In this document: positions 21,501 to 36,500 of the stretch, piece after piece
Layout: each line of letters begins with the position of its first letter
How positions within the stretch are numbered: the first letter of the stretch is position 1
DNA from: Nostoc cf. commune SO-36
GTDB lineage: Bacteria; Cyanobacteriota; Cyanobacteriia; Cyanobacteriales; Nostocaceae
DNA: 64,000 bases
Assembly (NCBI RefSeq): GCF_023734775.1
Contig: NZ_AP025732.1
Span: forward strand, 1,054,001-1,118,000
Direction: 5' to 3'
Notes under the pieces: generated by a model
What the model was told of the DNA's origin: nothing
The model's input: the letters and a program-made list of their open reading frames with translations, nothing else
The model's database searches: none
Position numbers and translations under genes: made by a program

Positions 21501-24500
21501 CAACCCGTGGGCGATAAAAATCAATCTTCGAAAGAACTTTATCGTTGATAGCAGTTGCAAAGTCAAGAACACCGCCAAGCGAGAGATCCACAAACGGAAT
21601 TTCCGTTTGCATGATGTCATATTCACGGTACTGCTGCGCCCAGCCCACCAAATCCTTGAACATTACCAGCACATCGCCAATGCCGAAGTTACGGAAATTC
21701 AGCAGTTTATCAAAGTTCTCGTGACGGAATTTAACGCCCGTACCGCCAAATAATTGACCTTCTAGATATGCCTTGGCTGGTGCTGCTCCACCCGATAAAT
21801 CGTTACCTGCCAAAGTCGCGTATACGGGGAGGACAACATCAATGCGGTTGTCGTTGGTAGTGACTTGAAACTCGCTATTTACATAGGAGATGCCACCACC
21901 AAGGCTTAAGGTTGCCGTACCTTTCTCTTTACCAACTTCATTGGAACCGATGCTTAAACCAACCGGCCCAAAGTAACCACCCAGAACTATATCTTTTGCC
22001 GCAGCAGTCGCCTTAAAGGAAAGCTTATTGAGGTCAAATTTAGAAGTAAATTCCTTCCAGTCGAAGCTCAGGTCAAAATCGATACCTAATTTAACGCCAA
22101 ACTCAATATTTGCTTGACCTTCCAATTCCAGACCAAATAGATTCGCTTCTTGGTCGAGTGATAAACCGATATTGCGTTTGAATTCGCTATCGCTTGCATA
22201 AGACAACGAGAAACCACTTTGACCAATAACAAAATCAAGCCCTTTAGCGATTGGTAGAGTTGGTAACCAAACATTTCGTAGTTGTTTGATTAACCCTTGT
22301 AGGGTTTGTGGAGTGGTTTGGTTAGCAGGGGTAGGCGAAATATAATCCTTTATCGAATTTCCAAGGGAAAGATAAGTGCTAATACCCAAAATACTATCAA
22401 TGGTGGCATTAGTACCTGGCAGTGATTTAGACAACAAGCTTTCGGAAATGAGTGTGCCATCTTCTTTGTATTGAGGTACTAAGCTACCTTTCAGGTCGAT
22501 TAACTTATCGGCACCGCTAATCAGAGCATCTTTAATCCTCTGAGTTAGTATCATATCTAAGTTCGAGGCATTGAAGCGCGTAATATTGCTGGCGCTAACA
22601 AAGTTAACTACTAATGTTTGGTTGCCGATTTGAATCTTTTCATCGACAACTTTACCTGTACGGTTAACTTCTATACCTAAATCGCCAGTAAATTGTAAAT
22701 CAGTTCCTAGTGCCAAGTTAGCTTTACCGCTTCCCTGGAGGGCATAAAGTCCACCACCGTACATGACCAGTCCCAAAGTACCATCACTCAAACTGCCCGA
22801 CAGACCATCCGCAAGATTGACAGTCGCAGACAAGTTTTTACCAGCCGCTAGCATTGCCCCATCGGACTCGCGGATGTTGAAGGTAAGATCGCCACTGAGG
22901 GTAGTGAGGTCGGCAATACTGAGGTTCAAGCCTGTGCCGCTAACTTGGTTGACTCCTGTAGCGATGGTCACACCACCTAATGTGACGTCAACACCAGTCT
23001 GATTCATCTGAGCAGAGACATGACCGCCAAGGCTCAAACCGTTGACGCCAAATAAAGCCACATCCCCAGACATTGAGTAGGCAAAGGCACTTTGACCTTG
23101 AGGCGACTTTCTAATTTGTACCGTGCCGTTGACATTACTCAATTCTAAACCGACATCATCGGCCTTATCTGGGGTGCTAGCACCGATGCCAACAAAGGCA
23201 GAGGCGTTTACAGTACCCAACTCAATGACTTGAGTGCCATCTGTAGAGCTAACGTTAAAGCTAAAGTTACCAGTGAGGCTTGCATAGTCGGAAATCGACA
23301 GATTCAGTTCATCCAATTGGAGACTAACATTGTTGCGATCGCCTTTTGCACTTGCTGTCCCAGAGAACTTAAACAGATCAAGGCCGACTAAAGAAACTTG
23401 TGCATTGTCGATGGTGTAGTTGTAAGTATCGTCCGTGTTGACAGTCAAGCTGAAGTTGGCGTTGCTCAGGTTCACGCCGATGTCGTCTTCTCCGTTATCA
23501 GGAGTATCTGCACCGATGCCAACGAAAGTAGAGACATCTGCGGCAGTGATCTCAATTGTTCGACCACCATCGGGGAGAGGATCACCTAAGATCAGAGCAA
23601 CGCTACCTTCAGCCTCTAAGACACCTGCGACTTGCAAGTGAGCAGTGCCTTCAACGCGGGTCAGAGTAGCTTCTTGTTCACTGAAAGTGATCGCTACTGT
23701 CTCGCTATCTGCCAGGGTGATGGTTTGATTCACAGCCTCACCCATGCGATTGATTCGCGCCTTCATCGTGCCTTCTAGGGTCAGTCCGGTGACTCCCTCA
23801 AGGCTGGCTGTACCGCTAGCTTCTAGGGCGTATTTCGCGGGGGTGGAGTTAGTTCCTGTCTCCAGTACCATACCCAAGCTGCCATTGGTGAGCTTGACTC
23901 CCATTTCGTTAGGGGTTTCGTAGCCTGAACCAATGAATGCTGTGACATCCTTTGCACCAATTAGCAATTTGCCAGTTGTCTGCTCAATGCCAAACTTCCC
24001 TGAGAGGGCAATGGTATTAGCAATATTCAGGTTAGCAGTTCCTGCCACACGGGTGAGGTTGGCGGCATCCAGTTCCAGGTTAATTTGCCCACCCTGCGTA
24101 ATAATTATTTCATCAACATCCTTGCCAGTACGGTTGAGTTCTATTTGTAAAGTACCTTCGATGGTGACATCATCGATACCGACTAATGCTCCTGCACCTT
24201 CCCCAACGAGAGCATAGGTCATCTTGCTTTGCTCTGTTAGGGGTTTGCTGTAGTCGATGGTCTTGTAGAGAGCTAGACCAAGGTTGATATCGGTAATTTT
24301 GACACCTATTTCTGTATCAGTATCGTAACCTGTTCCCATGAAGGCGTAGCCGTTGGTAATACCCGCCAACAGCTTAGTAGTTTGCAACTGCTGCTCGTCG
24401 TAGGTGACTTGTACATTATGGAAGCTGACTTTGCGACCAGCGTCAACGGTTGTGGTGGCGGCGGGTAGGTCATTGGTGGAGGTAGCGTTGCCGGCACTCA

Positions 24501-27500
24501 GGTTGACTGTGACACCGAGGTCGTTGCTGAGGCGTTGAGCCAGGGCGATCGCGGCGGCGCGGCGTCCTTCAGCAATGTCATTATTGGCGGCAAAGTTAAA
24601 ACCATCGAGGCGAACGAAGCTATGGTTCCCTGTGACAGGGGCTGAGGTGAGATTCACAGCAACACCATTCTTGGTCAGGGACAGTTGCAGAGAACCACCA
24701 TTAATCCCCACAACGTAGTAGGTAGCGTTATTTTCCAGACCACCGATCGCCTGTCCACCACTTACCCGATATTGCACCCGTTCGTTGAGTTGGAAATCTA
24801 CGGGTTTGGGCAGAATAATCCGCTCTTTCTCTACATCAATGGTGATGGTGTTTTGCGGCACAAAGCTAAAGTCAGCCTGCACCAGACGGTGATCGCCACG
24901 TCCATCACTGGTGAGGTTAATCGCAGTTCCATTCTCAGCCAAGCTAAGTTGAACCGAGGTATCACTGATCCGTTTGACGTAGTAGAATTGTCCAGATTGG
25001 AGACCACCGATCGCTACTTCACCTGGATCAATTTCGTAGCGAACGCGAGTATTATTATCGAGTTGATGAACATTGGCAAACAGAATTTGGTCATTCTGCA
25101 CATCAACGCGAATGGTATTCTGTGTGGAGAAAACTGTTGCAACTTTCGTGAATCGCTGGATACCTTGACCATCACTGGTTAAATCAATCACCGAACCGTC
25201 GGCAGTAGCAGAGAGTCGGATGGCTGTGTCGTTAACCCACTGAACGAAATAGTCTTGATTGGCAATCAGTCCACCGATGGCAGTTTGTCCAGCATCCACT
25301 TCATAATTAATGCGATCGCCTACCTTCAAACCATGATTGGCTGAGAACAAAATCTGATTCTCAACCAGGTCTACCTGAATCTTGTTCTCAGCATTAAAGG
25401 TGGCGGCTACAAGGGCCAAGCGGTGTTCACCTTGACCGTCACTAGTCAAGTTGACAACTGTACCTGCACCATTGGTCAGTTGCAGTTCTGTATTACTGAC
25501 CCGCTTCACAGTGTAAATGCTGCTGGTATTTAAACCACCAATTGCCGTATCACCTGGATTAATTTCATAACGTACCTTTGCACCATCACTCAAACCGTGA
25601 CCAGAATCGATGATGATTGTGTCTTTTTGCACATCTACCACCATCGCACCGCCGCCGCCAAAGTGTAGAGTTGGCATTAAGCGGAAGCCAGTCTTACTTA
25701 AAACCGGAGATACATCAACAAAGTTCTTTGCCTTCAAATCTGCTAGGGTTTCGGCAAATTGCAGCCGGACTTTGCCAGTTAATTTAGACTTGTTAACGTT
25801 AACAAAGTAGGTCTTATCTTCTGTAGGATGATAAACCTGGGGATTTTCGGAATAAACATCTGCGTCTAAACCGACAATAGGCGTTTTAGCACCACTATCT
25901 GGTTTGAGTTGCAGAACAACCGCCTGTCCAAGTTGCAGCCTGGGGTCGTATTCCAACTCAATGGTAGTGCCGTTGACCGCCTTGATCTCTTTAGAATAGT
26001 GCCAGAGGAAGCGATCGCCAGCCTGTTGCGTTTTGGAGTCATAACGCTCAACCAGTGTCATGGTTTGCATTCCGCTACCAGTGCTGGTAAAGTCGATGGC
26101 ATTCTGGTCTAATGCTTCCGCACGGCTACTAGCTAACTGAATCGTCATGTCATCAACTTTGATGACATAGAAGGTGTGAATTACTGTATTAGTAATTAGC
26201 TCATCAAAGGTACCGCCAATTGCAGATCCATCTTGCGGCTCGTAGTATTGAATCTTGTCACCAGTATTTAGGAAGTGCTTGTTAGAGAACTTAATTGTCT
26301 CATTCACCACGTCAACACTACCGGAACCGTTTTGAGTTGGGAAACTGACAATCGGAATTAAGGCATGATCTCCTGCACTGTCATAAAGCAGGTCAATGAT
26401 TTCATCATTTCTCTTAAGTTGGATCGTCTTGTCATCGATGACGTGAACAAAGTACTCATCTCCATTTGCCAAGCCACCGACGGGGAGATTACCCTTAGCT
26501 TCGTAGCGGACGATTTGTCCTTCTTGCAGCCCGTGAGCCGTTGAGAAGATGATGTATTCGTTGTCAGTATCGATGTGCAGTTGATTATCAGCATCAAAGT
26601 TCTTAACTGGCGTGAGGGAGTGATCGCCAACGCTATCACTGGTCAGGTTGATGATCGCCCCATCTTTGGTTGCACTCAGTTGCAGGCTATTCGGTGTCAC
26701 TGAGCGCACATAATAAGACTCGCCATCTACCAAACCACCAATCACAGAATTGCCTTGGGCGCTGTAGCGTACCTGCACACCGTTGATCAAGCCATGACTA
26801 GTGGGGAAGAATATCCGCTCATTGACAGTATCAATTCGTAGGGTATTCTGCGTATCCATTGATGTGACTGAACGCAGGGCATGGTTGCCAATACTGTCGG
26901 AGGTAAGGTTGATCGTCGCATTGGTTGTTCTATCGAGCAAGCGGACGGTGGTAGCATCAATCACCTCCACTTTGTATAACGCATTGGCAGCCAGACCACC
27001 GATCGCCGGATTTTGTGCAGCGTCATACTGAACTAAACTACCATCCTTAAGACCGTGGGGAGCGCTAAACAACAGGCGTTCTTGGTTAACATCCACCTTG
27101 ATGGAGTTAGTTGCAGCAAATTCCACCACTGCTTGCAATTGCTGAACGCCACTACCTGCTGTAATCAGGTTAATCGCAGAACCATTTTGAGTAGTCGAGA
27201 GTTGAATTGTGCGGTCATCGACGTAAAGGACATAGTATTCCTGTCCATCTTGCAAACCACCGATCGCTGTATTACCACTGCCAACTCGGTAGACGACCTT
27301 TTGATCTTTGAGGTTTTGCGGATTATCAAAGATTAAGCGATCGCCTACTACATCTACATGATCTTCATTAAACGCCCAACCATCTACCGTTGCGGAGATG
27401 GCTTTGACTGTGGCGTTTTTCTCATCTAAACGGGCTGTTTCTGTCGCCAGTTGATTCCGCAATTGTTGATAGAGGGATTCGCTAATCAGGGTTTGATTCT

Positions 27501-30500
27501 TCTGAAGCTTCAATTCATCTAACACTGGATTAGAGGATTGTCCCAGCGCGCCCGGTGTCTGCAATGTGAACAGTTCCATCGAGAACTCACCACCGAAGGC
27601 TACAGCGTTGGCGGCGTTGGCGTGAACAGTGCCCTCAACTCGCTGCTGGTTCTCCTGTCCTTCCTTAAAGCTGATTTCAACAGACTTACCACCACCCACG
27701 TTGACAGTTTCTTCCACTATCTTGCCAGTGCTGTTGTAGCGTACAGCCAAAGTGCCTTCCAGCGTCAAATCATCTACACCAACCAAGCTAGCTGCACCAC
27801 TGGCATTCAGAGCAAAGCTAGTGGTGGATGTGCCAGCTGTTTTATTAATTTCAGAATAAGTAACCAAACCCAGATTACCACCGCTCAACTGAATACCCGC
27901 GCCACCAGCCCCCACAAAGGCGCTGACATCCGCAATTCCCAGATTCAGTTTGGTGGTAGTGACATCACCAACAGTACTGCTGGTCTTGGTAACTCCCAAA
28001 CTACCAGTAGCCTGGATAATTCCGGCAATATTCAGGGAGGCTGAACCCGTGACGCTTTGAAGAGAAGTGCCATCAGCAAACTTCACAGCGATCGCCCCAC
28101 CAGGCGTAAGGATACTGCTATCGACTGCTCGATCCATACGGTTGATGGCCACATTCAGGTTGCCACTGAGGGCGAGATCCTGAATGCCCGTGAGTTCCGC
28201 CTCACCACTGCCCATTAAGGCATATCCGGTGGTGTTTGTTGTCCCATCAGATTGACGATCAATTAGCAACCCTAATTTACCATTGGTGAGTTGTACACCC
28301 ATCGCGTTAGCTGTACCGTAGCCTGCACCCACAAAGGCGTTCACATTGGCTACGCCCAACAGCAGGCGAGTATTTGTGACACCGCCACTGCTAGAATCTG
28401 TCTTTTCGACAGCGATATCACCATTGAGGCTGACGAAGCCTCCCACATCTAATCGGGCAGTACCGTAAAGGCGGGTGACGTTATCCCCAGACGCAAACTT
28501 CACCTGGATGTCATCTCCGGGCATAGCGATCGCTTCATCAACTACACGACCGGAACGGTTCACTTCCACTGCCACTGTGCCTGTGAGAGTGACATCATTG
28601 ACGCCAACGAGGGCGGCTGTACCAGACGCTTGTAAAGCATAGCCCTTCGTATCCGTGTAAACTATTAGCCCAAGTGCAGCATCGCTTACCTCAACTCCAG
28701 TAGTGCCTGCCCCGACAAAGGCATTAACTTTCCTTGCCCCTACCTTGAGGATATTGTTATTCTTCTCGAAGCCAAATTCACCAGAGAATTTGGCAAATCC
28801 AGCCACATCCATTTCTAGGGAACCGATCGCCCGTGTGATGTTGCCTTCATCATCGGTGTAGGCGATCGCAACACTACCGTCCGATGTCACTATAGTTTCG
28901 TTTACCGCGCTACCTGTACGGTTGACTTCCAAGCTGGCAGTTCCCGTCAAGGTCAGTCCATTCACGCCCACCATTGTCGCTGTTCCAGAAGCGGCGAGGG
29001 CATAAGTCTTGGTATCTGAGTAGACTACCAGCCCAAGTTCTGCATTGCTGACTTGCAAACCTGTATCATTACTGCCTACAAAGGCGTTGATTTTCGTTGC
29101 ACCCACGCGCAGAGTGTTACCGTTCTTCTCGAAGCCGAAGTTGCCGGAGAGTTTGGCAAATCCAGCCACATCCATATTGAGATTACCGACTGCTCGTGTA
29201 ACATTTCCCTCGTTGGCGTTAAAAGCGATCGCCACTGCACCACCTGCGGTAGCAACAGATTCGCTCACAACTCCACCTGTACGGTTGATTTCTAGAGTAG
29301 CACTACCATCGAGGGTCAAGCCGTTGACACCGACGATACCCGCACTACCGGAGGCGGCGAGGGCATATTTGCCACCAGAGTACATCACTAGTCCGACATT
29401 GGCATTCTTAACTTCCAGCCCAGTATCATTTGCTCCCAAGAAAGCATTAACATTCGTTGCGCCAATGCGGAGAGTGTCATTGTTCTTTTCAATGCCAAAA
29501 TCGCCGGCAAGTTTGGTAAATCCAGCAAAGTTAAGTTCAAGACTACCCAACGCGCGCGTCAGGTTTCCTTCATCGGCGGTATAAACAATATTGACATTAC
29601 CGCCTGGTGTAGTGATAGTTTCGTTGACCGCGCCGCCTGTGCGGTTGACTTCGATTGTGGCAGTTCCCGTTAAGGTGACATCGTTGACACCGACTAAAGC
29701 AGCCGTACCGGAAGCTGCGAGTGCATAGGTTTTATTCCCGGTGTAGACGACTAAACCGAGGTTGGCATCACTAACTTGTAACCCCGTATCACCCGCACCC
29801 AGAAAGGCGTTGATATGAGTTGCACCAACACGTAGTTTACCTGCATTATTTTCTACACTAAACTCACCGGAGAGTTGGGCGAATCCGGCTACATCTAGTT
29901 CTAAGTTACCAAAAGCTCGCGTGACGTTTCCGGCTGTGGAATCAAAAGCGATCGCCACATCTCCACCCGGCGTTGCAATCACTTCATTGACTGCGCCGCC
30001 TGTGCGGTTGACTTCGATTGTGGCGGTTCCATCCAAAGTCAGACCATCAATGCCCACCATACCAGCAGTACCGGAGGCGGTGAGGGCATAGGTCTTACTA
30101 GTAGTATCGGCAATCAGTCCCAGAGTGGCATTTTTAACTTCCAGCCCTGTTCCATTCGCGCCGATAAAGGCGTTGAGATTTGTCGCCCCAATTCGCAGTT
30201 GATTTGCCTTTTTCTCAAAGCTGAAGTCACCGGAGAGTTGCGCGAATCCTGCCACATCCATCTCCAGTGTGCCAATTGCGCGCATTAGCGTGCCTTCGTC
30301 ACTGGTGTAGGCGATCGCTACAGTTCCATCGGCAGTAGCAATTTTTTCGCTAATTGCTCTGCCAGTACGGTTGACTTCTAAGGTGGCAGTACCATCTAAA
30401 GTCAGCCCGTCAATCCCTACCATCTCTGCGCTACCTCTGGCTTGCAGCGCGTAGGTGGAAGCTGCGCCATTGGTATAAACAGCAAGTCCCAATTCTGCAT

Positions 30501-33500
30501 TGTTGACTTGCAGCCCTGCGCCATTTGCACCAATAAAGGCGTTAACGTTGGTTGCTCCTACCAACAGCGTATCGGCAGTTCTTTGAATGCCAAAGTCTCC
30601 CGAAAGGCTAGCATATCCGGCAATCTCTGTATCGAGATGCCCGACAACTCGCATGATATTGCCTTCTGAAGCATCATAGGCGATCGCAACTGTTCCGCCC
30701 GGTGTGACAATCGTTTCATTAACAGCTTTACCTGTGCGGTTAATTTCCACGGTGGCGCTACCGCTCAGGGTTAGCCCATCCACGCCGACCAATTCCGCAC
30801 TACCTCTGGCTTCTAGGGCGTAACCAGAGATAGTTTTACCGGTGTAAACCACCAGCGCCAGTTCCCCATCCTTGACTTGCAGACCTGCGCTATTTACCCC
30901 AACAAAGGCGTTAACGTTGGTTGCACCAATGCGGAGGGATTCGGCAGTGTTCTCAATTCCAAAGCTGCCAGAAAGGGCGGCGAAACCGTCAATTCCCAGG
31001 TTCAGCGTGCCAGTAGCTTTGGGAGTCAACTTACCTTCGTCTGCACCGAGGTTAATGGTGACTTTGCTTTCAGGGGTGTCAATGGTTTCGTTGACGATTG
31101 CACCTGTGCGGTTAGCTGCGATCGCTACTGTGCCACTCAGGGTGACTCCCTTCACACCCAACAATTCGGCAGTACCAGAGGCTTGCAGGGCATAGGTGGC
31201 AGGATCTGTACCCTGGCGCTGCATTATCACGCCCAATGTGCCGTCGCTCAATGCCACGCCAATGGGATTGTCACTCTCATAGCCCGCACCCATAAAGGCT
31301 GTGACATTGGTGGCTCCCAGTAGCAGTTTTGTAGTTGTGACGTTATTAACGGTGGTGCTAGTTTGTTCGATACCAAAGGAACCAGAAACAGCCAATGCGC
31401 CTGCCACATTCAGGGTAGCTGTTCCTTGAATCTGGGTAATATCAGCCGGATTATCTAGCGTTAGTTGAATTTCTCCACCGGGAGTGGTAATAGTTTCATC
31501 GACAACCCGTTGAGTACGGTTGACTTGAATTGCCAGCCGACCCTCTAGGGTTAAATCTGCAATGCCAACAACTTCTCCTTGACCATCGCCCACCAAAGCA
31601 TAGGTCATCTTGCTTTGCTCTGTTAGGGGTTTGGTGTAGTCGATAGTCTTGTAGAGAGCCAGACCAAGGTTGATATCGGAGATTTTGACCCCCATTTCCT
31701 CCGGTGTATCGTAACCCGTGCCCATGAAGGCGTAACCGTTGGTGATACCAGCTAATAACTTGGTTTTCTCTTGCTGCTGTTGGTCATAAGTCAGCGTCAC
31801 ATCCCGGAAGCTGACGCGGCGACCTGTAGCGATCGCTCCCTGGTCTGCATTCGGCTCGTTGCTGGAGGTAGAATTGCCGACATTTAGATTAACGGTAACA
31901 CCAAGGTCGTTGCTAAGGCGTTGTTCGAGGGCAACAGCCGCCGCCAGACGCTGTTGGGCTGTGTCATTGTTAGCCAGGAATTCCACACCCATCCGCACAA
32001 AGCTATGGTTGCCTGCACCACCGGCAGCAGTCAGGTCAACTGGTGTACCTTTGGCAGATGTGGCTAATTGCAAGGCAGTTCCCTGAATACTCACGACATA
32101 GTAGGTCGCGCCATTCTCTAACCCACCAATTGCTTGAGCTACACCTGTCCGGTATTGCACCGCCTCACCCACCTTCAAATTCACCGGACTTGGTAGGATG
32201 ATAGTATTAGTTGCGACATCAACAGCTAGCTGATTATCTGCGTTAAAGGCTGCACCAGTTTGTACGAGGCGATGGTTGCCAATGCCATCACTGGTGAGAT
32301 TTATGGCTGTGCCGCCGGATGTAGCGGTCAGTTGAATAGCAGTATCGCTAATCCGCTTGACGTAGTAGGTATTACCTACAGTCAGTCCACCAATGGCAGT
32401 TTGACCTGGGTCAATTTCGTAGCGAATCGCAGATCCATCTGCTAAACGATGGGCTGAGGCAAACAAAATCCGATCCTGATTGACATCCACCCGCAATGTA
32501 TTTTGCGCCTGGAAATTAGTAGCAGTGCGCGTGAGTCGCTGGATACCAGAGCCATCGCTAGTCAAGTTGACGACAGATCCACCACTAGCAGTGGTTAATT
32601 GAATTGCCGTGTTGTTGATAACTTTGACGTAGTAAGTATTATCTACAGTCAATCCGCCAATTGCTGTTTCACCTGGCTCGATTTCGTAGCGAATAGCCAC
32701 ACCATCCTTTAGACCATGCGCCGTTGAGAAGAAAATTTGGTCACGGCTGAGATCAACTTGCAGGCGGTTTTTTGCCTCAAAGGTGGTCGCAACCTGAGTA
32801 AATTGGTGATTACCTTGGCCATCGCTCGTGATATTTAGAGATGCACCGCCCAGTGTTTGGCTGAGTTGAATCGTTGTGTCGCTTACCCGTTTGACGTAGT
32901 AAGTAGCACCTGCGCTCAAACCACCAATGGCAGTTTGTCCTGCACCCACCTCATACTTCACTTGAGTACCATCGCTAAGACCATGCCCAGAATCAATGAT
33001 GATTTGGTCATTTTGGACATCAATCACCGTTTTCCCAGAGGGGCTGAAGTGGTAGGTGGGCATGAAGCGATATCTAGAGCCACCTGCCACTTTTGACATA
33101 TCAATAAAATTATCATTGGCTAGATCGGTGAGTGTTTCTGCCAACTGAAACTGAGTATTAGAGATGCGTTTGATGTAGTAAGTTTTTTCTTCGTTTGGAC
33201 GATAGACCCGCGCTTGGGAAGTGTAAGCATCGGCAATGATGCCGCTGAGGGGAGAACTGGGAGAGGAATCGGTAGAATCGAGTTGAAGTACTACACCTTG
33301 TCCAGTCTGGAAGCCATGATTATAGTTGAGGCTGACTGTTGTACCACTGGCAGACAAAGTAGAGGTTAGTTCAAAGGTGAGATGATCGCGATCGCCATTG
33401 GCGCGTTCTACTAAAGTCAGTGTTTGCAATCCCTTTCCAGCACTGGTCAGGTTTAGGGAGTTATTGGCTAAGGCGTCGGCTTGAGTTTTTGCCAGTTTGA

Positions 33501-36500
33501 TGACTGTATCACTCACCCGAATGGCATAGAAGGTATAAACGTCAGGGTTGGTGTAAAGTCCATCAAAAGTGCCACCAACTGGACGGCTACCATCAAGCGT
33601 CCGGTAGTATTGCACCTTATCCCCGGTTTGAAGGAAATGCGATCCCACAAAGGTAATGGTTTCGTCATTGATGTTGACGCTACCAGAACCGTTTTCTGTG
33701 GCAAAGGTCAACACCGGAACCAAGGCGTGTTCGCCTAAGCTGTCGTTGGTCAAGTCTACCACCGTATTGCCTTGCCGCAATTGGATGGTGTTGCCGTCGA
33801 TCACATGAACTGTGTAAAGGGCGCGATCGCTTAAACCACCAATAGCGCGATTACCCTGCGCCTCGTAGCGTACACTTTCTCCTTCGTTAAGGGAATGGGA
33901 GGAACTGAAAATGATCCGGTTTTGCTCGACATCAATTCGCAGGCTGTTTTCTGCCCCAAATTCATTGACAGGTGCTAAAGAATGATTACCTAGGCTATCG
34001 CTAGTCAGGTTAATCGCAGTACCGCCTTTGGTGTCACTCAGTTGAATGGTCTTAGCATTAAGGGACTTCACATAGTACAATGCCCCATCTGTCAGTCCAC
34101 CAATGGCAGTATTACCTTGTGCTGTGTAGCGCACTAATGTATCAGTGGTGAGTCCATGATTATTGGCGAAGAGAATCCGGTCTTGTTCCAGGTCAACATT
34201 CAGCTGATTCTGCGTTTCCATCACCAGGACTGGACGCAAGGACTGATTGCCCAAACTATCTGAGGTTAAATCTACTACACCACTGCCATTTAATTCACGC
34301 AACTTCACGGCTGTAGGGCTGATTACCTGTACGGTATACTGTTTGCCATTCACCAGTCCGCCAATCGCAGCATTTTGCCCTGCGTCATACTGCACACGGC
34401 TGATGTTAGTCAACCCGTGGGGATTGTCAAACAGAATCAGGTTTTGCTCCAAATCGACCTTAATAGAATTGGTTGCACCAAACTCAATTACTTCCTGAAG
34501 ATGCTGCGCTCCACTGCCGGCACTGGTTAGATCAATTGGCTGACCGCCTACTGTCGAAGCTAATTGCAGTGTCTGGTCATCTACTTTAATAACGTAGTAT
34601 TCCTGACCACTGACTAGTCCACCAATTACTTGATTACCCGCACCAGGTGAGTAAATCACCTTTTCACCTGTGATTAAACCATGAGGTTGATCCATCACCA
34701 AGCGATCGCGCTGGATATCCACTCGGTCTTCATTGAAAGCAAACCCGTCTACTGTGGCGCTGATAGATTTGACAGTGGATTTTTCTGCATCTAGACTGGC
34801 TTTTTTCGCAGCTAGTTGTGCCCGTAAGTCTTGATACAACGATTCGTTAATGCTGGTTTGATGCTTCGTCAGCGTCAAGTCATCGATGTTGGGATTAGTT
34901 GCTTGACCTATCGCCCCTGGCGTTTGCAGGGTGAACAATTCCATTGAGAACTCACCACCGAAGGCAATATTACCATTTGCATTTAGGTGGGCTGTACCTT
35001 CTACACGTAGTTGATTCTTTTGGTTCTCGTCAAAGACAATCGCCACCGATTGTCCATTACCCACGTTTACAGTTTCGTTCACCGTCTTGTCAGTCCGGTT
35101 TACGCGCACTGCCAGAGTACCTTCCATTGTCAATTCGTCTACGCCACGCAGAGATGCTGCACCATTGGAGATTATTGCATAGGTACTGGTAGTTTGTAGA
35201 GTAGCTTGATTTGCTTCTGAGTAAACTACCAAGCCCAGATTCCCATTACTCAACTGAATGCCGGATGCACTATCTGTCCCACCACCAGCACCGATAAAGG
35301 CACTGGCATTAGCCATACCGACCAGTAGCTTGGTATTGGTTATATCTCCTGTTGTGGTGCTAATTTTCTCGAAGCCAAGTTGACCAGAAGCTTGAACGAC
35401 TCCGGCAATATCCAGAGTGGCGACACCCGATAGAGTTGTGATTTCTGCTGCATTATCAAACTTGACGGCAACTTCTCCAGATGGCGTGTCAATTGTGACA
35501 TCTACAGGGCGACCCATCCGGTTGATAGCGACATTTAATGTGCCACTTAGAGCCAGGTCTTTGATGCCAATTATTCCAGCAGTACCGCTACCCATCAGGG
35601 CATAATTTTGAGTAGTTTCACTGGTGCTGTTGTTTCGTTGCTGCTCCAGTACCAGACCTATACGACCATCAGTTAATTGCACACCTACAGCACCAGCAGT
35701 GCCATAACCGCTACCAACAAAAGCATTAACATCCGCAAGTCCTAACAGCAGTTGAGTTTGAGTGATATTGTTTTCGGTGGTAGTTGTTTTTTCAACTGCG
35801 ATCGCACCACTCAATACTACAAATCCCCCTACATCTAAGGTTGCAGTCCCCATCAAGCGAGTGACGTTATCAGCTGTGCCAATTTGTACTTGGATATCGT
35901 CACCCGGCATGGCAATAGTTTCATTTACCACTTTACCAGTACGGTTGACTTCTAAAGCCACACTACCAGCGAGGGTTATATCATTCACGCCAACCAAAGC
36001 AACTGTACCAGAAGCTTCCATTGCATAGGTTTTGCTGTCGGTGTAAACCAGCAAACCAAGATTCGCATCGCTGAGTTGAACGCCTGTTCCGTTAGCCCCT
36101 ACAAAGGCATTGACATCTCTAGCACCCACGCGCAGAGTGTTACCGTTCTTTTCAAAGCCGAAATCACCGGAGAGTTTGGCGAATCCGGCAATGTCCATTT
36201 CCAAACTGCCAACAGCACGGGTTAAGTTACCTTCATCAGCAGAATAGGCGATCGCTACATTCTCCCCGCCTGTGGCAATTATTTCATTTATTGCTCTACC
36301 AGTACGGTTGACTTCTATGGTGGCTGTGCCACTGAGGGTTAAGTCATTTACACCAAGTAGTGCTGCTGTACCGGAGGCGGTGAGGGCATAAGTTTTATCG
36401 GCATAAAGCACCAAACCCAATTTGCCATCGCTAACTTGCAAACCAGTGCCATTGTTACCCACAAAGGCATCTACTTTAGTTGCACCCACGCGCAGAGTGT

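Noticed and set aside
29045..29584. Long + strand frame (179 codons), and similar ones in 27-38 kb
   Set aside because: They lie antisense to strong repeat coding and recur with the repeat period; no family resemblance.
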